From the NCBI RefSeq assembly GCF_014199205.1, contig NZ_JACIJD010000001.1, positions 124,001-188,000 on the forward strand: a stretch of 64,000 nucleotides of DNA. The letters run 5' to 3'. The notes under the pieces were generated by a model. That model was not told where the DNA came from. It saw nothing but the letters and a program-made list of their open reading frames with translations, and ran no database searches. The DNA is from Muricoccus pecuniae (GTDB lineage Bacteria; Pseudomonadota; Alphaproteobacteria; Acetobacterales; Acetobacteraceae). Positions 52,823 through 61,795 of this stretch are shown here, in pieces (the stretch's first letter is position 1; every line of letters starts with the position of its first letter). The position numbers were made by a program, and so were the translations under genes.

Positions 52823-52872
52823 ACCGCGGGGCGTGACACCCTCCCCGGTGCCGTCCCCAACCGGAGCCGCCC

Positions 52873-53856
52873 ATGATCCGCCGCCGCCACCTGGTCGCCG
52901 CCGGGAGCCTGCTGCCCCTCTCCCTTGCCGCCCAGCCGGCCCGCCCGCCCGCGCCGCCTATGCCCGCGCCCTCCATGCCGGCGCCGGGGCGGCGGGACTG
53001 GGCCGCCCAGGTGCCGCAGATCCGGCTCGGCGTGCTGGGCGGGGAGTCCGAGAGCGACCGGCTCGGCCGCTACGAGGGCTACCGCAAGCTGTTCGAGGAC
53101 ACCTTCGGCGTGCCCGCCCGCATGTTCTTCGCCTCGGACTACTCCGGCGTGCAGCAGGCCTTCGGCGCGAAGCAGCTGGAGATCGCGAACATGTCCCCCG
53201 CCGCCTATGCGGGGGTATGGCTGGAGACGAATGGCGGGGTGGAGCCGATCCTCGTCACCCAGGAGCCGGACGGCAGCACGAGCTACGTCGCGCTGATGTA
53301 CACCCGCGCCGATTCCGGCATCACCTCGCTGGAGGGGATGCGGGGCAAGGCCATGGCCTGGTCGGACCCCAACTCCGCCTCCGGCTACCTCATCCCGCGC
53401 GCCGAGCTGCGGGCGGCGGGGATCGCGCCGGAAGGCTTCTTCGGCCGCACGGGCTTCGCGGGCGGGCACGACCAGGCGCTCGTGGCCGTGCTGCAGAAGC
53501 AGTACGACGCGGGGGTCTGCTGGTCCTCCGGCCAGGGCGACGAGGCCCGCGGCTTCTCCCGCGGCGTGCTGACGGCCGCGGTGGAGAAGGGGCTGCTGGA
53601 CATGAAGGACATCCGGATCATCTGGCGCTCCCGCCCCATCCAGAACGGCCCGGTCGTGGTGCGCTCGGACCTGCCGGCCTCCTTCAAGAAGGACATGGTG
53701 GACTTCCACCTCGCCCTTCCCGCCGCCCATCCCGACATCCAGAAGGCGGTCGAGCGCGGCAGCGCGGTGGGCTGGGTGCCGACGAAGCACGAGGACTACG
53801 CCGTGTTCATCGACATGCGCCGGGCCGAGGCGGCGGAGCGGCGGCGGCGCAACTAG
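52873..53856 (+). CDS. PhnD-type phosphate/phosphonate ABC transporter binding protein
   Basis: 327 residues. Twin-arginine-like start (MIRRRHLVAAGSLLPLSLAA), then a Pro-rich spacer. PhnD hallmarks: IRLGVLGGESESDRLGRYEG, YSGVQQAFGAKQLEIANMSP, KAMAWSDPNSASGYLIPRAE, CWSSGQGDEARG. It binds phosphonate, phosphite or a similar anion in the periplasm. No phnC or phnE follows (the next gene is an MFS transporter), so it is an orphan component. Divergent from glpR. Confidence 0.88.
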   Translation: MIRRRHLVAAGSLLPLSLAAQPARPPAPPMPAPSMPAPGRRDWAAQVPQIRLGVLGGESESDRLGRYEGYRKLFEDTFGVPARMFFASDYSGVQQAFGAKQLEIANMSPAAYAGVWLETNGGVEPILVTQEPDGSTSYVALMYTRADSGITSLEGMRGKAMAWSDPNSASGYLIPRAELRAAGIAPEGFFGRTGFAGGHDQALVAVLQKQYDAGVCWSSGQGDEARGFSRGVLTAAVEKGLLDMKDIRIIWRSRPIQNGPVVVRSDLPASFKKDMVDFHLALPAAHPDIQKAVERGSAVGWVPTKHEDYAVFIDMRRAEAAERRRRN

Positions 53857-53941
53857 GGCGCGCGCCCGCCCGGCCGCGCCTCGCCCGAAGGTGACGGCGC
53901 CGGGCGTTCCAACGGCGGCGGGATGGGCCTAACCCACGCCC

Positions 53942-55423
53942 ATGCTCGCCCCTTCTCCGCGCCGCCCGCTGGTCCTCGCCTCGGTGATGGTCGCGATGTT
54001 CATGATCGCCATCGAGGCGACCATCGTCTCCACCGCCATGCCGGGCATCGCGGGGCAGCTCGGAGACCTGCATCTCTACGCCTGGGTCTTCGCCTCCTTC
54101 CTCCTGGCGCAGACCTCCACCACCGTCGTCTTCGGCAAGCTGGCCGATGTCTACGGGCGGCGGCCGGTGATGCTGGCGGGGATCGCGGTCTTCCTGCTGG
54201 GCTCGACCCTCTGCGGCCTCGCCTGGTCCATCCCCTCGCTGATCGCCTTCCGGCTGCTCCAGGGCGTCGGCGCCGGGGCGATCCAGCCGATCGCGCTGAC
54301 GGTGGTGGGCGACCTCTACTCCGTGCAGGAGAGGGCGCGGATCCAGGGATGGCTGGCCAGCGTCTGGGGGGTCTCCTCCGTGCTCGGGCCGGTGGTGGGC
54401 GGGCTCATCGTCGGGAACATGAGCTGGGCCTGGATCTTCTGGATGAACCTGCCCATCGGCGTCCTGGCCGCCGCCGGCTTCGCCCTCTACCTCCGGGAGG
54501 ACGTGCCGCGGGAGCGACGGCCGGTGGACGTGGCGGGGAGCGTGCTCCTCACCCTCGCCATCGGCGCGCTGATGGCGGCCGCCACCGAGCCGGGCGGGCG
54601 CTTCTCCGCCCTCTTCGCCATCGCCGCTCTCACCCTCGCGGCTGCCTTCCTCTGGTGGGAGACGCGGGCGGCGGATCCCGTGCTGAACCTCGCCCTCTGG
54701 ATCCGCCGGCCGATCGCGACGACCAACGCCACCGTGCTGTTCAGCGGCATGGCCATCATCGGCCTGACGGCCTTCCTGCCGATGTATGTCCAGGGCGTGC
54801 TCGGCCGCTCGGCGCTGGAGGCGGGCTTCGCGCTGACCATGATGGTGCTCGGCTGGCCCATCGGCGCGACGGTCGCGGCCCGCGCCTTCGGCCGCTTCGG
54901 GCTGCGCGCCTGCCTCCTGCTCGGCGCGGCGCTGCTGCCGGCGGGAGCGCTCGCCTTCGTGCTGCTCGGCCCCGGCTCCTCCCCCGTGCTGGCGGGGGGC
55001 GGGTCCTTCGTGATGGGGCTCGGCATGGGCTTCCTCAGCACCGCCGCCGTGGTGATGGTGCAGGAGAGCGTGGGCTGGGGGGAACGCGGGGCGGCGACCG
55101 CCTCGAACATCTTCTCCCGCAACCTCGGCAGCGCGCTGGGTGCGGCGGTGCTGGGCGGGGTGCTCAACCTCGGCCTCGCGCGCGGCTATGGCGGAGTGGG
55201 CGGAGCGGAGGTGGATTTCGAGGCGGTGCAGCGCCTGCTGGAGCACGGGCAGGGCGGGATCGCCGATGCCGGGGTGCGGGCCGCGCTCGGCGCCTCGCTG
55301 CACCTCACCTTCTGGGGCGTGCTCGCCATGTCGGCGGTGACGCTGCTGCTCGCCTTCCTCGTCCCGCAGGTGCGCCCGCGCACCCGCGCCCATGAGGCGC
55401 CCGCCCAGGCGCCGGCGGACTGA
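53942..55423 (+). CDS. MFS transporter, DHA2-type multidrug efflux
   Basis: 493 residues with about 14 membrane segments. Motif C-like start LVLASVMVAMFMIAIEATIV and motif A VFGKLADVYGRRPVML, with FRLLQGVGAGAIQPIALTVV. The 14-segment drug:H+ antiporter subfamily (EmrB/QacA group) fits. Substrate unknown. A short stem-loop (CCGCTCC / GGAGCGG at 55513-55530) follows and may end the transcript. No adjacent membrane-fusion gene (emrA). Confidence 0.88.
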   Translation: MLAPSPRRPLVLASVMVAMFMIAIEATIVSTAMPGIAGQLGDLHLYAWVFASFLLAQTSTTVVFGKLADVYGRRPVMLAGIAVFLLGSTLCGLAWSIPSLIAFRLLQGVGAGAIQPIALTVVGDLYSVQERARIQGWLASVWGVSSVLGPVVGGLIVGNMSWAWIFWMNLPIGVLAAAGFALYLREDVPRERRPVDVAGSVLLTLAIGALMAAATEPGGRFSALFAIAALTLAAAFLWWETRAADPVLNLALWIRRPIATTNATVLFSGMAIIGLTAFLPMYVQGVLGRSALEAGFALTMMVLGWPIGATVAARAFGRFGLRACLLLGAALLPAGALAFVLLGPGSSPVLAGGGSFVMGLGMGFLSTAAVVMVQESVGWGERGAATASNIFSRNLGSALGAAVLGGVLNLGLARGYGGVGGAEVDFEAVQRLLEHGQGGIADAGVRAALGASLHLTFWGVLAMSAVTLLLAFLVPQVRPRTRAHEAPAQAPAD

Positions 55424-55568
55424 GGGCCGCCATGGCGTAGGGCAGGGGAACCGACCCCCGCGCGGGCTCCGCCCCGCTCCCGCGGGAAGGCGGCGCCGGC
55501 CGGCAGCCCTGGCCGCTCCAACAGGAGCGGGAGCAGCCCTCGAATTCGATTGAGGCGGCTCTGGATCG

Positions 55569-56405
55569 ATGGGAACCGGGGGCATGCGAACCATGCCAGG
55601 ACATACCAATCACCCCGGGCCGGTCCTCGACCGGGATGGGGGAGGGGGCGGCTCCGCCCGGCCCGCCCTCTACGACATGGCCGATCTCTACGACGCGATC
55701 GTGCCGCCCGGCCCCTGCGAGGCCTTCTACCGGGAGGAGGCGCGGCGGCGCGGCGGGCCGGTGCTGGAGCTGGCCTGCGGGACGGGGCGGCTGACCATCC
55801 CCCTCGCGGGCGACGGGCACGAGGTGGTAGGGCTGGACGCCTCCCGCGCCATGCTGGCCGCGGCCTCGCGCAAGGCGGCGGAGCGGGGCGTCGCCGCGCG
55901 CTTCGTGCTCGGTGACATCAGGTCCTTCGATCTCGGGATGCGCTTCGGGCTGGTGATCATCTCCTGCAACTCGCTCGCCCATCTGACGCGGGGCGAGGAT
56001 CTCCGCGCCTGCTTCGCCGCGGTGCGGCGGCACTTGGCGCCCGGGGGCGTGCTGGCCTTCGACGTGGTGCGGCCGGACTTGTCGCTGCTGAGCCGGCCGG
56101 AGGGGGAGGCGCGGCGCCTCGACCTCGGCCCCAACCCCGCCTCGGCGATCGAGGCGGAGGAGGTGGCGCATTACGACCCGATCGAGCAGGTGCGGATCTC
56201 CGAGTGGAGCATCCGGCGCGGGGACGGTGCCCGGCAGGTCATGGCGCCGCTCGTCCTGCGGCAGTTCTTCCCGCAGGAGCTGCCGCTGCTGCTGGAGGCC
56301 GGCGGGCTGGAGCCCCTGGCCCGCTACGGGGACTTCGCCCGCAATCCCCTGGGGCCGGGGAGCCTGAACCAGATCCTCCTCGCCCGGGCCGCCGGCCGGG
56401 AATAG
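55569..56405 (+). CDS. Class I SAM-dependent methyltransferase
   Basis: 278 residues from the ATG at 55569; ATGs at 55584 and 55593 are possible alternatives, and the first 25 residues are low-complexity. The SAM-binding core is VLELACGTGRLTIPLAGDGH and VVGLDASRAMLAAASRKA, then DIRSFDLG and VIISCNSLAHLTR. The fold resembles small-molecule methyltransferases of the Methyltransf_25 type. Substrate unknown. A palindrome TCGAATTCGA lies at 55540-55549 upstream. Confidence 0.82.
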   Translation: MGTGGMRTMPGHTNHPGPVLDRDGGGGGSARPALYDMADLYDAIVPPGPCEAFYREEARRRGGPVLELACGTGRLTIPLAGDGHEVVGLDASRAMLAAASRKAAERGVAARFVLGDIRSFDLGMRFGLVIISCNSLAHLTRGEDLRACFAAVRRHLAPGGVLAFDVVRPDLSLLSRPEGEARRLDLGPNPASAIEAEEVAHYDPIEQVRISEWSIRRGDGARQVMAPLVLRQFFPQELPLLLEAGGLEPLARYGDFARNPLGPGSLNQILLARAAGRE

Positions 56406-56530
56406 CGGGCGATCCCCTCCCCTTGCCCTCCGAAGGGTCCGGGGCGACGGTGACGGACCGGTCCGCAGGCCCCATCTGTTCCGGAGCCGCGACCGGGAAG
56501 GGCTCCCGAAGGGGCGCAGGAGGGGGTGGC

Positions 56531-57109
56531 ATGGCGCGAGACGGTCTTGCGGCGGCTTGGTCGGAAACCTCCGCCCGGGCGGGCGGGGTGCCGCGCCGGC
56601 TCCTCGCCCTCCCGCTCCTGGCCGCCGCCCTGCCACGCCCCGCCCGCGCGCAGGAGGCCCCGCCCGTGCTGGAGACCGCCGGGCGCCGCCTCGTGCTGAA
56701 CGGCACGGGCGTCAGGCGCTTCCTCGGCTTCGAGGTGCTGCGGGGCTGGCTCTACCTGGAGGGGCGCAGCAGCGATGCCGAGGCGATCCTCGCCTCCCCC
56801 GGGGTGAAGCTCCTCCGTATCCGCTACAGCGTGGACGTCCCGCGCAGCCGGCTGGTGAGCGGCTGGGAGGACGGCTTCCGGGATGGCTGCGGCTGCGAGA
56901 TGCCGGCTGATTTCCGCGCCCGGCTGCGCGACCTTCCGGCCGGTCAGGTGGAGGACTGGCTCTTCCTGCCAGACCGGGCCGAGATCGCCTATGCCGGGGA
57001 GCCCCCGGTGCGCGTCGGCGCGCATCAGGGGCGGATGATGCTGGCGAGCTTCATCGGGCCGGACGCCTCCAGCGCCGGGCTGCGCCGGGGCCTGCTGGGG
57101 CAGGGCTAG
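56531..57109 (+). CDS. Chalcone-isomerase-like exported protein
   Basis: 192 residues from the ATG at 56531, with AGGAGGGG as ribosome site. The signal peptide runs to about residue 41 (LLALPLLAAALPRPARAQ). The mature part matches the bacterial CHI-like domain: LVLNGTGVRRFLGFEVLRGW, WLYLEGRSSDAEAILASPG, GWEDGFRDGCG, and terminal FIGPDASSAGLRRGLLG. The family is periplasmic and not a flavonoid enzyme; its activity is unknown. A perfect 12-base palindrome CGGACCGGTCCG lies at 56454-56465 upstream. Convergent with the FkbM gene. Confidence 0.82.
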   Translation: MARDGLAAAWSETSARAGGVPRRLLALPLLAAALPRPARAQEAPPVLETAGRRLVLNGTGVRRFLGFEVLRGWLYLEGRSSDAEAILASPGVKLLRIRYSVDVPRSRLVSGWEDGFRDGCGCEMPADFRARLRDLPAGQVEDWLFLPDRAEIAYAGEPPVRVGAHQGRMMLASFIGPDASSAGLRRGLLGQG

Positions 57110-57118
57110 GGCCAGGAC

Positions 57119-57829
57119 TCAGGGGCGGAGCCAGGCCTCGGCGTTCAGCACGCGGCCGCGGCGCACCAGCCCGGCGGCGGAGAGGCGGCGGCGCACCTCC
57201 TCGCAGGCCTCGGCGCCGATGAAGTCGGGGTGGAGTTCCAGCAGCACGAAGCGGGCGCGGGCGAGGCGGGCCTCCTCCGCCGCGATGAAATCGGCCTCGC
57301 CGCCCTCGATGTCCATGATGTAGGCGTCGAAGCGCAGCCCGCGCTCCGCCTCGATGGCGCCGGGGTCGAGCACGGGGACGCTCACCGCCTCGCCGCGCGG
57401 GCGGTGGCCGCTGCCGGCGACGATGTTGCCGCCGGGCCAGAACCGGCCATCCCCGCCCGCCATGCCGTGCACCACCGCGAAGCGCGCCCCGTTGCGGTCC
57501 CGGTTGGCGGTGAGAACCGGGATGAGCGCGGGGTTCGCCTCCACCACCACGTGCCCGGCCGGGTTCCGCAGCCGCCGGTTGGCGAGGCAGGAGACGACGC
57601 CCAGGCACCCGCCGAGGTCCAGCAGGGTGGAATCCGGGGGGAGGTGGCGCAGCAGCAGCCGCTCCGGCATCTCGTAGAGGCCGAGCAGGAAGCGCCCGCG
57701 GAAGCCCTGCCGCGTGAGTTCCCGCGGCACGATGAAGCGCATCCCGCGCAGCCGGTACTCGCCCCCGAGACGGTCGAAGAGCCAGCCGCTCGCCTGTTCC
57801 AGCCGGGGAAAGCGGGAGAGGGAGATCAT
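57119..57829 (-). CDS. FkbM family methyltransferase
   Basis: 236 residues from the ATG at 57829, overlapping the upstream gene stop as ATGA. SAM loop STLLDLGGCLGVVSCLANRR and VVVEANPALIPVLTANRD; FkbM-type motif FDAYIMDIEGGEADFIAAEE. The family methylates hydroxyls on glycans or natural products. The substrate is unknown. Its coupling to an enoyl-CoA-hydratase-type gene is unusual. It differs from the FkbM gene at 1-536 in sequence around both motifs. Confidence 0.87.
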   Translation of the reverse strand: MISLSRFPRLEQASGWLFDRLGGEYRLRGMRFIVPRELTRQGFRGRFLLGLYEMPERLLLRHLPPDSTLLDLGGCLGVVSCLANRRLRNPAGHVVVEANPALIPVLTANRDRNGARFAVVHGMAGGDGRFWPGGNIVAGSGHRPRGEAVSVPVLDPGAIEAERGLRFDAYIMDIEGGEADFIAAEEARLARARFVLLELHPDFIGAEACEEVRRRLSAAGLVRRGRVLNAEAWLRP

Positions 57830-58848
57830 CCCTCGAACATCGCCCGCACCGCCGCAGGATCCACCTCGCCCATGCCGGGCGGCTGCCAGCGCGGGGCGTT
57901 GTCCTTGTCGATCAGCACGGCGCGCACGCCCTCGGCGAAGTCGGGATGGCGGGTGACGGCGCGGGTGAGGCGCAGCTCCATCTCCAGGCAGGCGGGCAGG
58001 TCCATCCCCGCGCCGCGCCGCAGCAGTTCGAGCGTGACGGCGAGCGAGGTGGGGGACATCCGGTGCAGCAGCTCCGCCTGGGACCGCGCCCAGTCCGTGC
58101 CCTCGGCGGCCAGCATCGCCATGATGGAGGCCATGTCGTCGGGGGCGAAGCAGCGCTCGATAGCCGCGCGCTCCGCCTCGATCCGGCCGGGGGGGACGGC
58201 GGCGGCGTGGCGCTCTACCGCGCCGGCATCGCCCGCCAGCAGGGCCTCGCGCAGGGCGGGAAGCCGCTCCCGCGGGACGTGGTGCGTGGCCATCCCGGCC
58301 TCCACCGCCTCCGCCCCCGCGAGCCGCGCGCCGGTGAGCGCCAGCCACTTGCCCATGGCCCCGCGCGCGCCGGGCAGGCGCGGCAGGACATGGGAGGTGC
58401 CGACATCGGGGAAGAGGGCGATCGCCGTCTCCGGCATGGCCATCAGGGAGGCCTCGCTCACCACGCGGTGGCTGCCATGGACGGAGACGCCGATGCCGCC
58501 CCCCATGCAGACGCCGTCGATGAGGCTGATCCAGGGCTTGGGGAACTCGGCGATCAGCCGGTTCAGCCCGTACTCCCCGGCGAAGAAGCGCTCGATCACC
58601 GCGGCGTCGCCGGCGAGGGCGGCGGCGCGGATGGCGCGCACGTCCCCCCCCGCGCAGAAGGCGCGCCCGCCCGCGCCCTCCAGCACCACGAGGTCCACCG
58701 CGGGGTCGTCGCGGAAGCGGGCGGCGGTCTCGGCCAGGGCATCGATCATGCCCTGGTCCAGCGCGTTCAGGGCGCGCGGGCGGTTCAGCAGGATCGTGCC
58801 CGCCCGCCCCTCGATGCGCGCCACCACGCTCGGCTCCGCCTGCTCCAT
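57826..58848 (-). CDS. Enoyl-CoA hydratase/isomerase family, 3-hydroxyisobutyryl-CoA hydrolase-like
   Basis: 340 residues from the ATG at 58848; an earlier in-frame start at 58962 would add 38. Crotonase oxyanion segments AGGRAFCAGGDVRAI and GVCMGGGIGVSVHGSHRVV. The hydrolase-type residues lie in MAMPETAIALFPDVGTSHVL, with Glu and Asp as in HIBCH enzymes. These remove CoA from 3-hydroxyisobutyryl-CoA in valine breakdown. No other valine gene is near. Confidence 0.87.
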   Translation of the reverse strand: MEQAEPSVVARIEGRAGTILLNRPRALNALDQGMIDALAETAARFRDDPAVDLVVLEGAGGRAFCAGGDVRAIRAAALAGDAAVIERFFAGEYGLNRLIAEFPKPWISLIDGVCMGGGIGVSVHGSHRVVSEASLMAMPETAIALFPDVGTSHVLPRLPGARGAMGKWLALTGARLAGAEAVEAGMATHHVPRERLPALREALLAGDAGAVERHAAAVPPGRIEAERAAIERCFAPDDMASIMAMLAAEGTDWARSQAELLHRMSPTSLAVTLELLRRGAGMDLPACLEMELRLTRAVTRHPDFAEGVRAVLIDKDNAPRWQPPGMGEVDPAAVRAMFEG

Positions 58849-58954
58849 GGCCGTTCCGTCCTCTCTCTTCCTCCCCGGGCTAATCCGCGCCGGGGCGGCG
58901 GGCAAGCCGGAAGCCGAGAAGAGGGGAGACATGGCGGGTAAGTCTACATTAAGA

Positions 58955-58964
58955 GATTGCAATC
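58955..58964. promoter_or_regulatory. Palindrome in AT-rich region before the GGDEF-EAL gene
   Basis: GATTGCAATC is a perfect ten-base palindrome inside a short AT-rich stretch (58941-58980), 29 bases before the GTG start. It could be an operator or part of the promoter. No factor is known. The 58849-58992 gap otherwise has only short GC-rich sequence. Confidence 0.35.
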
Positions 58965-58992
58965 ACAATCGCGACAGAATCGGAGGCGCGTC

Positions 58993-61728
58993 GTGACCGT
59001 CATCCTGCAGCGGATCGCGCGTTCCGGGATGGTTCGCCTCCGTTCGCGCCCGCTCTGGATGCTCTGGGCCGGCGGCGTGATCCTCTGCCTGGGGGTGCTC
59101 GCCGGCTCCTCCTGGTTCGCGCTGCACGAGCGGCAGGAGGCGATCTCCGAGCGGGGCCTGCACCTCCGGAACATCTCCGCGATGGTCGCCGACAGCACGG
59201 CGCGCAACTTCCAGTCGCTCGACCACGCGATGGAGCGGCTGGCGATGCGGATGCGGGAGGGCAAGGTCCGCGTGGAGGGCGGCGCCGGCGCGCTGCCCCC
59301 CTGGATGGATGCCGTGCTGCGCGACCTCGCGGCCTCGCTCCCCCCGTCCCAGGCGATCATGCTGGTGGATCAGGAGGGCTGGATCACGGGCCATTCCCGG
59401 GGCCTTCCGGCCACGCCGATCAACCTCTCCGACCGTCCCTACTTCGCGGCCGCGCGCGACTATCGCGCGCCGGACGTGTTCCTGACGGATGTGGTGACCA
59501 GCCGGCGCTACGGCGTGCCCACGATCTATCTCGTGCGCCGGCTGCTGGGGGAGGACGGCCGGTTCGCCGGCCTCGTGCTGGGCGCCATCGAGATCCGCCA
59601 GGCCGAGGACCTGTTCGGCAGCGCGAGGCTCGGCCACGGCCAGGCGCTCGGCCTCTGGCGCCGGGACGGCGTGCTGATCGCCCATCTCCCGCTCCGCCCG
59701 GGCGCGTTGGGGCGCGTGGAGGAGGCGGGCACCGTCGAGCGGCTCGCCGCCGCGGATGGCGGCACGGTCATCCTGCCCGGCAGGGAGGGCGAGGTGCAGG
59801 CGGCGCCGGTGAGCCTGCCCGAATACGGCCTGATCCTCAGCGCGAGCGAAGCCCTGGATGAGGTGCTGGACGACTGGGCCCTGGAGGCGGTCTGGATCGC
59901 GGCCGGCGCCACCCTGACCTGCGCCACGACGCTGCTCGTCGTCCTTCTCGTCTCCCGCCGCCTGCGCGACCAGGAGAGGCTGGAGAAGGCCATGGCGGCG
60001 CTCCGGGTGGACGAGGAGCGGCAGCGGGCCGAGCGCGAGCTCGCCGCCCAGCACGCGCGCTTCGTCGCCGCGCTGGGCAATATGAGCCAGGGCCTCCTGA
60101 TGTTCGACGCGGAGGGGCGGCTCTCCCTGGCGAACGCCGCGATGCACCGCCTCTTCGCCCTCTCCACGAACCGGCTGGAGCGCGGCATGACCCCGGCCGA
60201 GATCATCGGGGCGATGGTGCGGGAGGGCAACCTGCACGGCGAGTCCGCCCATTTCCTGCACGCGGCCTACATGGCGCGGGTCGCCCAGGGGCTGGCCACC
60301 CGCTACAGCCGCCGCCTGTCCGACGGGCGCTTCCTCTCCATCGGCTTCACGCCCTTCGAGGGCGGCTGGCTGACGGAGATCGAGGACGTCACCGAGCGGC
60401 AGCGGGCGGACGAGCGCATCGCGCATATGGCAAGCCATGACAGCCTGACCGGTCTGCCCAACCGGCTGGCGCTGCGGATGCGCATGGAGGAGGCGCTCTC
60501 CCGCGCCGGGCAGGGAGGGCCCTTCGCGGTGCTCTGCCTCGACCTCGACCACTTCAAGGACGTCAACGACACGATGGGCCACCTGGCCGGGGACAGGCTC
60601 CTCTGCCTCGTGGCGGAGCGGCTGCGCGGCCTCGCCCGGGAGGAGGACATGATCGCCCGGCTCGGGGGGGACGAGTTCGCCATCCTCGCGCAGCCCTCGG
60701 GGAGCGCCCTCCTCCTTCGGGAGATGGCCGAGCGGGTGGTCGAGGCGCTGAGCGAGCCCTTCCTGATCGAGGGGCAGCCCGTCCTGATCGGCACCAGCCT
60801 CGGCATCGCCCAGGCTCCCGCGGACGGGACGGATGCCGAGACCCTGATGAAGAAGGCCGACCTCGCGCTCTATCGCGCCAAGGGCGACGGCCGCGGCCGC
60901 GCCCGCCTCTTCGAGCCCGCGATGGAGCAGCAGCTCGTGGAGCGGCGCCGGCTGGAGAGCGAGCTGCGCGAGGCGCTGCTGCGCGGCCAGCTGGAGCTGT
61001 TCTACCAGCCCCTGGTGCAGGTCGCGACGCGGCGCATCATCGGCTTCGAGGCGTTGATGCGCTGGCGCCACCCCGGGCGCGGGATGGTGCCCCCGGGCGA
61101 GTTCATCCCGGCGGCCGAGGAGAACGGCCTGATCGTGCAGATGGGCGAATGGGCGCTGCTCCAGGCCTGCCGCGAGGCGGCGCGCTGGCCCGACGGGCTG
61201 CGGGTGGGGGTGAACCTCTCCCCCGTCCAGTTCCGCAGCAAGCGGCTGGAGGCGGCGGTGGAGGCGGCGCTCGCGGCTTCCGGGCTGGAGCCGGGCCGGC
61301 TGGAGCTGGAGATCACCGAGAGTTCCGTCATGCACGATCCCGAGGCCACCCTCGCCCTGATCGGGCGGTTCCGGGCGATGGGCGTGCGCGTCGCGATGGA
61401 CGACTTCGGCACGGGGCACTCCTCCCTCGCCTATCTCCGCCACTTCCCCTTCGACAAGGTGAAGCTCGACATGGCCTTCATCCGCGAGATCGAGCAGCCC
61501 GCCAACCTGGCCATCGTCCGGGCGGTGACGGGCATCGCCGAGAGCATGGCGATCGGCACCACGGCCGAGGGGGTGGAAACCGAGGCCCAGTTCGCCACCA
61601 TCGCGCGGGAGGGCTGCGCCGAGGCGCAGGGCTACCTCTTCGGCGCTCCCTGCCCGGCGGAGGCGATCCCCGCTCTCCTGGCCGGGGTGAACGGCATCGA
61701 GGCCGGGATGGCGACCACCGCCGCCTGA
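58993..61728 (+). CDS. Membrane-bound diguanylate cyclase/phosphodiesterase (Cache-PAS-GGDEF-EAL)
   Basis: 911 residues from a GTG at 58993, set by GGAGG at 58982-58986; a TTG at 58957 is the alternative. Membrane segments near 22-44 and 305-327 flank a periplasmic PDC/Cache sensor (GWITGHSRGLPATPINLSDR). A PAS region (350-460) leads to GGDEF with intact GGDEF at 558-562 and inhibitory RxxD at Arg549-Asp552. The EAL domain starts with Glu686-Ala-Leu and has LEITES and DDFGTGHSSLAYL. Both catalytic sites look active, so it can make and degrade c-di-GMP. Confidence 0.93.
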   Translation: MTVILQRIARSGMVRLRSRPLWMLWAGGVILCLGVLAGSSWFALHERQEAISERGLHLRNISAMVADSTARNFQSLDHAMERLAMRMREGKVRVEGGAGALPPWMDAVLRDLAASLPPSQAIMLVDQEGWITGHSRGLPATPINLSDRPYFAAARDYRAPDVFLTDVVTSRRYGVPTIYLVRRLLGEDGRFAGLVLGAIEIRQAEDLFGSARLGHGQALGLWRRDGVLIAHLPLRPGALGRVEEAGTVERLAAADGGTVILPGREGEVQAAPVSLPEYGLILSASEALDEVLDDWALEAVWIAAGATLTCATTLLVVLLVSRRLRDQERLEKAMAALRVDEERQRAERELAAQHARFVAALGNMSQGLLMFDAEGRLSLANAAMHRLFALSTNRLERGMTPAEIIGAMVREGNLHGESAHFLHAAYMARVAQGLATRYSRRLSDGRFLSIGFTPFEGGWLTEIEDVTERQRADERIAHMASHDSLTGLPNRLALRMRMEEALSRAGQGGPFAVLCLDLDHFKDVNDTMGHLAGDRLLCLVAERLRGLAREEDMIARLGGDEFAILAQPSGSALLLREMAERVVEALSEPFLIEGQPVLIGTSLGIAQAPADGTDAETLMKKADLALYRAKGDGRGRARLFEPAMEQQLVERRRLESELREALLRGQLELFYQPLVQVATRRIIGFEALMRWRHPGRGMVPPGEFIPAAEENGLIVQMGEWALLQACREAARWPDGLRVGVNLSPVQFRSKRLEAAVEAALAASGLEPGRLELEITESSVMHDPEATLALIGRFRAMGVRVAMDDFGTGHSSLAYLRHFPFDKVKLDMAFIREIEQPANLAIVRAVTGIAESMAIGTTAEGVETEAQFATIAREGCAEAQGYLFGAPCPAEAIPALLAGVNGIEAGMATTAA

Positions 61729-61745
61729 GGCGGCGCCGGGGGCGG

Positions 61746-61751
61746 TTGACA
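61746..61751 (+). promoter_or_regulatory. Possible -35 element upstream of the ABC ATPase
   Basis: A perfect TTGACA lies 50 bases before the ATG at 61796. The expected -10 window (61769-61774, GATGCC) is poor, so only the -35 is offered. GGAGG six bases before the ATG is a good ribosome site. Confidence 0.35.
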
Positions 61752-61795
61752 CCTCTGCCCCGCCCCGCGATGCCTGCCGCTCGGCGGAGGACGCG

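Noticed and set aside
55540-55549. TCGAATTCGA palindrome as an operator for the methyltransferase gene.
   Set aside because: A ten-base palindrome alone is weak evidence and no second copy occurs nearby.
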